A stretch of DNA of 23,054 bases from Mageeibacillus sp. UBA5438. Lineage in GTDB: Bacteria > Bacillota > Clostridia > Saccharofermentanales > DTU023. The position numbers and the translations under genes are program-made. The notes under the pieces were generated by a model. It had not been told where the DNA came from. It was given only the letters and a program-made list of their open reading frames with translations, and made no database searches. The stretch is taken from NCBI GenBank assembly GCA_002427535.1, contig DIRK01000024.1, positions 8,159-31,212 on the forward strand, given 5' to 3'. The stretch's first letter is position 1. Every line of letters begins with the position of its first letter. Of the stretch, positions 7,409-13,555 are shown piece by piece.

Positions 7409-8410
7409 CTAGCGGGACATGAAAGTGTGCAATTCTTCAATATTTTTCTTCCAATTGATATCGTACATTTCCATTCCGCGTATGTATTTCATCGCTTCGT
7501 AAGTTTCAATCGGCAACATCATCTGATCAAAGGAATAGGAGCTGTAAGTGCCAAAGTTAAGGATGAAGCCCATGAACTCCGTATCCGACAAATTAGTCGT
7601 AATCGTGGGCATCAGCGCCTCCGCGGTAGAGGTCAACCGAGCCGGGTTGCTCTTTTTCATTTTCTCAAACAGCGAGAAGATGACCTTTCGCTGCCGCTCC
7701 ATGCGTTTAAAATCAGAGTCGATCTTGCGAATACGTGAATAAGCAAGCGCCGACTTGCCGTTTAGCAGCGCGGGGCCCGCACCAAAAGATCCCAGGCCCT
7801 GGCCGGAGAGATACTTGGCTTCAGCAGCTGTGAGCTCAATCGTCACGCCTCCCACCGTGTCAATCGCTTTTTCAAAGCCCGCAAAGTCCGTGGCCATATA
7901 ACGCGACACGTCAACACGGAAATTTCGCTGCACAGTCTTCATCAAAAGGCGCGGGCCTCCCCATGTATGCGCGGCATTAAGCATGTAGTTGGATAAATAG
8001 TATTTCCTGTAAGCGGGATCGGGATCGTCAGGAATGCTGACATAGATGGCCCGCATCAGGGAGGTGAGATGTAAAGACTTCGTCTTATTATTAATGGTCA
8101 AAAGCATCATCGAGTCTGAGCGCCCGTGACTGCCCGAATCGCGTGTATCTGAGCCGATGATCAGGATGTTCGTGATTTTTTTATCCTGTAACACGGGAAT
8201 TTTCATCCCCTCCTTCATGTTCTCAGGAACATCAAGATGCGTTAAATCTTGTTCAATTTCAATCGGATCTTTAATGGGATCAAAGTTTCTCAAACCGACG
8301 ATGAAGTACAAGTAGCCAAAGGCAAACGTGGCTGTCGCAAGGACTAAACCGGCGAGGATGCCCGCGATTGCGGCGACTAAACTTCGTTTTGTGCGAATTG
8401 TTTCTTCCAT
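7409..8410 (-). CDS. LytR-CpsA-Psr (LCP) family envelope phosphotransferase
   Basis: LCP enzymes attach wall polymers or capsule from lipid carriers to peptidoglycan on the outer face of the membrane. With start ATG 8410 the product has 333 residues: a basic N-terminus, one signal-anchor helix (about 11-37) and an extracellular LCP domain. Visible family residues are NILIIGSDTR (Asp88, Arg90), GRSDSMML (Asp99), Arg120 in LTSLMR, AYSRIRKIDSDFKRMERQ (Arg226, Arg228, Arg236, Arg239, Gln240). The usual RD pair after SL/SIP reads Arg120-Ala121, which is unusual. There is no ribosome binding site. Instead a TATAAT ends six bases before the ATG, suggesting a leaderless message. An upstream in-frame ATG at 8473 is rejected because that extension would run through the rpsT terminator. 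Confidence 0.9.
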   Translation of the reverse strand: MEETIRTKRSLVAAIAGILAGLVLATATFAFGYLYFIVGLRNFDPIKDPIEIEQDLTHLDVPENMKEGMKIPVLQDKKITNILIIGSDTRDSGSHGRSDSMMLLTINNKTKSLHLTSLMRAIYVSIPDDPDPAYRKYYLSNYMLNAAHTWGGPRLLMKTVQRNFRVDVSRYMATDFAGFEKAIDTVGGVTIELTAAEAKYLSGQGLGSFGAGPALLNGKSALAYSRIRKIDSDFKRMERQRKVIFSLFEKMKKSNPARLTSTAEALMPTITTNLSDTEFMGFILNFGTYSSYSFDQMMLPIETYEAMKYIRGMEMYDINWKKNIEELHTFMSR

Positions 8411-8416
8411 AGCGCC

Positions 8417-8422
8417 ATTATA
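8417..8422 (-). promoter_or_regulatory. -10 element (TATAAT) immediately before the LCP gene
   Basis: Consensus TATAAT on the minus strand ends six bases before the start codon, which places the expected transcription start at or next to the A of ATG 8410. The matching -35 position (about 8440-8446, TGCCGT or CTGCCG) is poor and falls inside the stem of the rpsT terminator. Confidence 0.5.
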
Positions 8423-8434
8423 CCGTAGCACCTG

Positions 8435-8459
8435 AAAAAACGGCAGAACCGCTGCCGTT
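8435..8459 (-). terminator. Intrinsic terminator of rpsT
   Basis: On the minus strand AACGGCAG and CTGCCGTT form an eight-pair stem with a five-base loop, followed by a run of T (8435-8440 read as A on plus). It begins 26 bp after the rpsT stop and separates rpsT from the LCP gene. Confidence 0.9.
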
Positions 8460-8485
8460 TCATTCAAGGGCAAAATATGTCAAAA

Positions 8486-8746
8486 TCAGGCGTCGAGCGT
8501 CTCGACACGTGCGATTCTTGATTTCCTTCTGGCCGCTGTATTTTTTGCGATCAAGCCGTCTGAAACAGCGCGGTCGATCTTCGCCTGCGCGACACGGGCC
8601 AACTCGTCCGCCTCAGGCAGACCTTGCTCTTTCGCAACAATGGCCTTCTTGACGATCGTGCGCAGTTCGCTTCTGCGGCTCTTGTTTGCGTCAGCTTTCG
8701 CCTTCGATGAGCGGACACGTTTAATGGATGATTTAATATTGGGCAC
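8486..8746 (-). CDS. rpsT: 30S ribosomal protein S20
   Basis: Binds 16S rRNA in the small subunit and helps early assembly. The 86-residue, highly basic and helical product has the S20 N-terminus MPNIKSSIKRVRSSKA with Lys/Arg-rich first helix, the central ANKSRRSELRTIVKKA and the C-terminal GLIAKNTAARRKSRIAR. The start is GTG 8746, with a perfect AGGAGG eight bases upstream, which fixes the start. It is transcribed alone, from a recognisable promoter to a strong terminator. Confidence 0.97.
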   Translation of the reverse strand: MPNIKSSIKRVRSSKAKADANKSRRSELRTIVKKAIVAKEQGLPEADELARVAQAKIDRAVSDGLIAKNTAARRKSRIARVETLDA

Positions 8747-8788
8747 GTTTGTTTCCTCCTGTGCTCTACTGTTAAGTGAACAACGCGT

Positions 8789-8817
8789 ATTCTAACACGC
8801 AAGCCCTGACGGCGCAA
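8789..8817 (-). promoter_or_regulatory. Promoter of rpsT
   Basis: TTGCGC (8812-8817) and TAGAAT (8789-8794) on the minus strand are 17 bp apart. This matches the vegetative consensus in 3 and 5 positions with ideal spacing, and leaves a leader of about 35 bases before GTG 8746. It begins 16 bp after the acetyltransferase stop codon. Confidence 0.6.
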
Positions 8818-8832
8818 GTTTATTGCAAAAGA

Positions 8833-9402
8833 TTACGCTTCGGTGAAATCTTCAGCCAAAATCGCATAATAGCAGGCGTCTCCCAAAACATTTTGCTTCC
8901 TTAAAACCTGACGCATCCGCCCCTCATACTGCATCTTGCATTTTTTCATGACATTGCCGGAATGAACATTTTGGGGGTCATGGCAGGCCTCCACGCGATT
9001 CATGCCGACGTCTAAAAAGAAAAAACGGATGAGCCGTGAAAGTGCCTCTGAGGTATAGCCTTGGTGCCACCATGCTTTCCCGATACAGTAACCTATCTGG
9101 ACCTTTCTGATGTGATCATTGCTCTTTACTGCACCGATACTGCCGATGGGGACATTGTCCTTTTTTGTGACGATGACCCATTCATAATAATCGGGGATGT
9201 CGTAACTGTTGATCCACACGCGAAGCAGATCTTTTGTGGTGTCAATACTTGCGTGCGGTTCCCAGGTCATATAGCGCGTCACATCAGGGTCACTGGCCCA
9301 GTTATGGTACATGGACCAAGCGTCTTGCAAGGTGAAGCGCCGTAATATGAGGCGCTCGGTTTCTAAAAGAACGGTCCCCTTATGTCGGATGGATCCAGTC
9401 AT
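8833..9402 (-). CDS. GNAT acetyltransferase, RimJ/RimL type
   Basis: Acetyl-CoA-dependent N-acetyltransferase of 189 residues. The N-terminal TERLILRRFTLQDA is the hallmark of the RimJ/RimL/SpeG-like branch (Acetyltransf_3). DVTRYMTWEPH and WVIVTKKDNVPIGSIG are the following family strands. IGYCIGKAWWHQGYTSEA (about 103-120) is the acetyl-CoA pyrophosphate loop, here H-Q-G-Y in place of the common R-G-x-G/A. NRVEACHDPQNVHSGNVMKKC is the conserved Asn-containing segment. ATG 9402 is preferred over ATG 9417 because GGGAG lies eight bases before it, while the upstream ATG has no site. The substrate could be a ribosomal protein N-terminus, a small metabolite or an antibiotic, and the sequence does not decide. 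Confidence 0.85.
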   Translation of the reverse strand: MTGSIRHKGTVLLETERLILRRFTLQDAWSMYHNWASDPDVTRYMTWEPHASIDTTKDLLRVWINSYDIPDYYEWVIVTKKDNVPIGSIGAVKSNDHIRKVQIGYCIGKAWWHQGYTSEALSRLIRFFFLDVGMNRVEACHDPQNVHSGNVMKKCKMQYEGRMRQVLRKQNVLGDACYYAILAEDFTEA

Positions 9403-9410
9403 GACGGGTA

Positions 9411-9415
9411 CTCCC
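9411..9415 (-). promoter_or_regulatory. Ribosome binding site supporting the shorter acetyltransferase start
   Basis: GGGAG on the minus strand, eight bases before ATG 9402. It overlaps the codons that follow the alternative ATG at 9417, so the five-residue longer form is less likely. Confidence 0.55.
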
Positions 9416-9447
9416 ATACGGATGAATTTGCTCTCATGTTATCATGA

Positions 9448-9463
9448 ATTGTTAGCGAACAAT
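9448..9463. repeat. Inverted repeat upstream of RNase J (operator-like or first leader hairpin)
   Basis: ATTGTT-AGCG-AACAAT is a perfect six-base inverted repeat with a four-base centre, in the divergent gap between the acetyltransferase and RNase J genes. It directly abuts the GC-rich hairpin at 9464-9488. It could be an operator or a second hairpin of the RNase J leader. Confidence 0.5.
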
Positions 9464-9488
9464 GGGCTGGGCAAAGAACCGCCCGCCC
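9464..9488 (+). promoter_or_regulatory. GC-rich hairpin in the RNase J 5' leader
   Basis: GGGCTGGGC and GCCCGCCC pair as eight GC pairs with one bulged T, around an eight-base loop (AAAGAACC). The hairpin ends ten bases before the AGGAG ribosome binding site (9499-9503). The following TTCATTTATT is only loosely T-rich, so a leader structure is favoured over a terminator. Confidence 0.55.
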
Positions 9489-9509
9489 TTCATTTATTAG
9501 GAGTAAAGA

Positions 9510-11204
9510 ATGAGTCAAAAGAAAAAGGAAACAACAAAGACAAATGCGTTGCGCGTCATACCGCTGGGAGGCATGCGCGAAATCGGTAAAAACATGACCG
9601 TATTTGAATACGGCGACGAAATTATTATTATTGACTGCGGCATGGCCTTCCCTGACACCCGCATGCCGGGCATCGATATTGTCATCCCTGACTTTACCTA
9701 TTTGCGGGAAAATCAAGAAAAAATAAGAGGCATTATCGTCACCCACGGCCACGAAGATCACATCGGGGCGCTCCCTTGGTTTATCAAGGAGTTTGACGTA
9801 CCCATCTACGCGACGCCGATGGCGATGAAATTGATTGAAATCAAGCTTGAAAACTTCAGGCCGAAAGTTCAAAGCAAAAAACTACAGGTCATCCGCGCCA
9901 GTGAAACGCTCTTCATCGGGGATTTTCAGATTGAATTTATTCATGTCAACCACTCGATCGCCGATGCCGTATCAATCGCGCTTCACACGCCCGTGGGTAC
10001 CGTCTACTTCACCGGCGACTTTAAGATTGACTATACGCCGACGACCGTCAAGCCGATCGATCTGGGCAAAATCGCTGAAATCGGCAACAACGGGGTGTTA
10101 GCGCTGATCTCGGAGAGCACGAATGTGGAACGGCCGGGGCACTCCCTGTCCGAACGCGAAGTGGGGAAAGCTTTTAAAGAGATCTTTTCTGAGGCCAAGG
10201 GGCGGATCATTGTCGCGACCTTCTCCTCCAATGTCTTCCGCCTGCAGCAAGTCATCTCAACGGCTGAAGCATTCGGAAAAAAAGTCCTCATCTTAGGGCG
10301 AAGCATGTTGAATGTTTTTGAAGCCGCTGACAGTCTCGGCTACCTCGACTATGAACCTTCGACAATCATCGATGTGCGCTCGATTGATAGTTTGCCCCCC
10401 GAAAAGGTGGTCATTCTTGCCACCGGCAGTCAGGGAGAACCCATGTCAGCGCTTTCACGGCTTGCTTTTTCCGAGCATCGGAGCACTGAAATCATGGAGG
10501 GCGATACGGTTATTTTGTCCTCCAGCATGGTGCCGGGAAACGAAGAGGCCATCTTCCGCGTGATCAACGAACTGTTTATGAAAGGCGCGGATGTCATCTA
10601 TGAATCGCTGGCCGAAGTGCACGCCTCGGGGCATGCTGGCCAGGATGAGTTAAAGCAGATCATCGCGCTCACCCGACCGAAATATTTCATTCCCTCGCAC
10701 GGCGAGTTTCGCATGCTGTACCGGCACGCCGAATTGGCAAGCCAGATGGGAATCCCCCACGATGCCATCATCTTGTTAAAAAATGGGGATATTCTAGAAT
10801 TTACCGAAGAGGGGCAAGCGGAATTTGCCGGCTATACTGAAGGCGCGGGCATCCTAATTGACGGCTCAGGCATGGGCGATGTCGATGAATACGTCCTTCG
10901 CGACCGACTCCAGCTGGCCGATGAAGGCGTCGTCTCAGTTGTGATCGTCATTGACGCTGAAGCCAATCGCCTGTACAGCGAACCGGTGGTCGAGGCACGC
11001 GGATTCATCTATGAAAGCGAGATGAATCATGTAAAAAGCCTCTGCCAGAAACGTGTCAAAGAAATCGCGGACGAACTGTGGAAAAAGAAAAAGCCGCTGG
11101 GCGCCCATATGATGTCGGACGATATCCGCGACAAAATTCAAAAATCTTTGTTTGAATACACGAGGCGGCGACCCGTGGTCATCGTCTCTGTGGTCGCGAT
11201 CTGA
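9510..11204 (+). CDS. rnj: Ribonuclease J
   Basis: Metallo-beta-lactamase/beta-CASP nuclease with 5'-3' exonuclease and endonuclease activity, central to mRNA decay and rRNA maturation in Bacillota. The 564-residue product is full length. Zinc-site motifs are HGHEDH at 79-84, His148 in HVNHS, Asp170 in TGDFKID and His397 in PSHGEFRML. The beta-CASP motifs are ATGSQGEPMSALSR (about 304-317) and HASGHAGQDELK (371-382). The C-terminal domain includes REIADELWKKK-like helix and ends ARRPVVIVSVVAI-like, normal for RNase J. The N-terminus is a short Lys/Thr-rich tail. AGGAG lies six bases before ATG 9510. Whether this is the J1 or J2 type cannot be told without comparison; all catalytic residues are present, favouring an active J1-like enzyme. 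It converges on rel with a 2-bp gap. Confidence 0.95.
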   Translation: MSQKKKETTKTNALRVIPLGGMREIGKNMTVFEYGDEIIIIDCGMAFPDTRMPGIDIVIPDFTYLRENQEKIRGIIVTHGHEDHIGALPWFIKEFDVPIYATPMAMKLIEIKLENFRPKVQSKKLQVIRASETLFIGDFQIEFIHVNHSIADAVSIALHTPVGTVYFTGDFKIDYTPTTVKPIDLGKIAEIGNNGVLALISESTNVERPGHSLSEREVGKAFKEIFSEAKGRIIVATFSSNVFRLQQVISTAEAFGKKVLILGRSMLNVFEAADSLGYLDYEPSTIIDVRSIDSLPPEKVVILATGSQGEPMSALSRLAFSEHRSTEIMEGDTVILSSSMVPGNEEAIFRVINELFMKGADVIYESLAEVHASGHAGQDELKQIIALTRPKYFIPSHGEFRMLYRHAELASQMGIPHDAIILLKNGDILEFTEEGQAEFAGYTEGAGILIDGSGMGDVDEYVLRDRLQLADEGVVSVVIVIDAEANRLYSEPVVEARGFIYESEMNHVKSLCQKRVKEIADELWKKKKPLGAHMMSDDIRDKIQKSLFEYTRRRPVVIVSVVAI

Positions 11205-11206
11205 GA

Positions 11207-13555
11207 TCAGTTATGGCCGCGCGATACACTGACAACGCTGTCGATGGCTTTGATGCGGCCGACTAATCGATCGTACTGTTCCTGGTTTTCAACTTCCACC
11301 GTAACAAGGAGGTTCGCGCTGATGTCGCGCGCCGATGACAGGCGCGCGGACTGAACCGACACTTGTTCTTCGGCGATCGCGGCCGAGATTTCCGCCAATA
11401 AATTGCTTCGGTCGCGCGCGATGATGCGAATGTTAACAGGATAAGTCCGATGCGATTCCCTGTCCTCATCGACCCAAAGGACATCGATCAGCCGTGAAGC
11501 GCGCTCCGCGTCCTCCGGCGAGCGGTCAAAGGCATTCAGAATATGGCGGATATTGGCGCAGTCAATACGGTGGATGGCCACCCCCATGCCGCGTGTCACA
11601 TAGCCGATGATCTGGTCGCCCGGGACCGGGTTGCAGCAGCGCGACATTTTGACAAGCGCGTTCTCAAGCCCCTTCACCTTGACCGGCACCTCATTGTGTT
11701 TCTTCTTCTTTTTCTTGGCCGTGCGCGGCGGCTCCTGATCGAGGATGAGCGCTTCACTCACAAGGATATTGGCGGGATTATGAATCACCTGCCCTGACTT
11801 GGTGACCCGGTAGCCCAGTTTCACGCGCTCCTCTTCGGGCAGTGAACTCACATAGGCATCCCGGAGCTTAGGTACCACGCGGCCGGCCGGCAAGCCACCG
11901 TAGCCGACCCCCGCGAATAAATCGTCAATGGTGTTAAAAGAGTAGCGCTTTAAGATAGGCATTAAATATTCTTTTTTCAAGAGATCCGAGGTGTGAAAAC
12001 CTGTTTTTTGAATTTCACGTTCAAGCAGTTCTCGTCCCCGCACAATATTCTCATCTCGACGCTCGCGCTTAAACCATGACGAAATTTTCGTACGGGCGGT
12101 ACTGCTTTTCACCATAGCCAGCCAGTCTCGCGAAGGCCCTCTCACTTTGTCGGAAGTCAAGATTTCGACGATGTCGCCGTTTTTGAGCTCATAGGACAGT
12201 GACACCATACGGCCGTTGACCTTCGCACCGTACATCGAGTTTCCGATGTCACTGTGGATATGGTAGGCAAAGTCGATCGGTACCGCACCTGAGGGCAAGT
12301 TCACCACTTTTCCCATCGGAGTGAAGACGAACACTTCTTCGGGCAATAAGCCTTCTTTTAACGCATCCATATAATCGTGCGCGTCGCTCATGTCACTTTG
12401 CCATTCTAACAGCTGACGCAGCCATGACAGGCGCATTTCAAAGGTATCCTGTTTCCGGTCGGTCGCCCCCTCCTTGTACCGCCAATGCGCCGCGATTCCG
12501 TATTCAGCCGTGCGATGCATCTCCTCTGTGCGAATCTGGACCTCAAAAGGGATACCGCGATGACCGATGACGGTCGTGTGAAGCGACTGGTAACCGTTGC
12601 TTTTCGGCATGGCGATGTAATCACGAAAGCGTCCCGGAATAGGCTTATAAAGCTCGTGCACAAGCCCTAAGACGGCGTAGCATTCGCTGACCGTCGGCAC
12701 AATGATGCGGGTGGCAAACAGGTCATAGATCTCGTCAAGCTGTTTGACCTGTTTTTTCATCTTGCGGTAGATGCTGTAGAAATGTTTCGGACGCCCTTCA
12801 ATCTCCGCGCTGATTCCCATCTGGGCAATTTTTACGGTCAATTCTTCCGTGATTTCATTTAAATATTCTTCACGGTCCGAGCGCCTCTGCGATAGCATTC
12901 CGACCAATTCATAGTAGGCGTCCGGCTCGAGGTAGCGAAGACTTAAATCTTCCAATTCCCATTTGATCCGGTGGATACCAAGTCTTGCCGCCAATGGCGC
13001 ATAGATGTCAAGCGTTTCGCGCGCGGTCGCGATTTGTTTATCGGGCTCTTTAAACTTCATAGTCCGCATATTGTGAAGCCGGTCCGCCAGCTTAATCAAT
13101 ACCACACGGATATCTTTGGCCATGGCCAAAAACATCTTGCGGAAATTCTGCGCTTGCATCTCCTCTTTAGAGGAATAGGAGATACGCGATAACTTCGTCA
13201 CACCATCCACGAGCTCAGCGATATCGTCACCCAGCTGTTCCTTGATATCTTCGAGCGTGACCTCGGTGTCTTCGACTGTATCGTGGACCAGGGCGGCGGC
13301 GAGCGTATGCTCATCGACAATGCCCAAATCGAATAAGATTTTCATCGCGGCGACCGGGTGAATGATATAGGGTTCGCCTGTGGCTCTAAATTGTGTTTTA
13401 TGGGCTTCTTTCGCAATCCGATACGCAACGCCGAGGGAGCCGTCATCCTCACGATGAGCGGCTTTTTTCCAACGATCGATGAACTCTTCCATCTCACGAT
13501 CGATCTGGTGGAGTGTTTCCATTTGCTCTTTCGTATAAATGACGTTATCCGTCAT
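11207..13555 (-). CDS. rel: Bifunctional (p)ppGpp synthetase/hydrolase Rel
   Basis: Makes and degrades the stringent-response alarmone and acts on ribosomes with uncharged tRNA. The 782-residue protein has all domains. The hydrolase HD domain has His52, His66, His91-Asp92, Glu95-Asp96 and LADRLHNMRT with Asp158. The synthetase has KHFYSIYRKMK, Asp278 in IYDLFATRIIV, GRFRDYIAMPKSNGYQSLHTTV and EVQIRT. The TGS domain is about 405-465, then a helical region, the CC-containing zinc-finger segment MSRCCNPVPGDQIIGY, and a C-terminal ACT/RRM domain. The R309-F-R-D312 sequence corresponds to the RxKD type of bifunctional enzymes, not ExDD of RelA. ATG 13555 overlaps the recJ TGA as ATGA, so it is translationally coupled to recJ. 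The gene apt, often between recJ and rel in related genomes, is absent. Confidence 0.96.
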   Translation of the reverse strand: MTDNVIYTKEQMETLHQIDREMEEFIDRWKKAAHREDDGSLGVAYRIAKEAHKTQFRATGEPYIIHPVAAMKILFDLGIVDEHTLAAALVHDTVEDTEVTLEDIKEQLGDDIAELVDGVTKLSRISYSSKEEMQAQNFRKMFLAMAKDIRVVLIKLADRLHNMRTMKFKEPDKQIATARETLDIYAPLAARLGIHRIKWELEDLSLRYLEPDAYYELVGMLSQRRSDREEYLNEITEELTVKIAQMGISAEIEGRPKHFYSIYRKMKKQVKQLDEIYDLFATRIIVPTVSECYAVLGLVHELYKPIPGRFRDYIAMPKSNGYQSLHTTVIGHRGIPFEVQIRTEEMHRTAEYGIAAHWRYKEGATDRKQDTFEMRLSWLRQLLEWQSDMSDAHDYMDALKEGLLPEEVFVFTPMGKVVNLPSGAVPIDFAYHIHSDIGNSMYGAKVNGRMVSLSYELKNGDIVEILTSDKVRGPSRDWLAMVKSSTARTKISSWFKRERRDENIVRGRELLEREIQKTGFHTSDLLKKEYLMPILKRYSFNTIDDLFAGVGYGGLPAGRVVPKLRDAYVSSLPEEERVKLGYRVTKSGQVIHNPANILVSEALILDQEPPRTAKKKKKKHNEVPVKVKGLENALVKMSRCCNPVPGDQIIGYVTRGMGVAIHRIDCANIRHILNAFDRSPEDAERASRLIDVLWVDEDRESHRTYPVNIRIIARDRSNLLAEISAAIAEEQVSVQSARLSSARDISANLLVTVEVENQEQYDRLVGRIKAIDSVVSVSRGHN

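Noticed and set aside
7391..7411. Short direct repeat GTTAC-gaac-GTTAC in the gap between the LCP gene and ruvC
   Set aside because: Five-base units are too short to mean anything, and it does not align with a promoter or the ribosome binding site.
11120..11206. A hairpin-like TTCAAA/TTTGAA followed by TTTTG on the minus strand past rel
   Set aside because: The stem is entirely AT-rich with an eight-base loop and a short T-run, too weak to call an intrinsic terminator.
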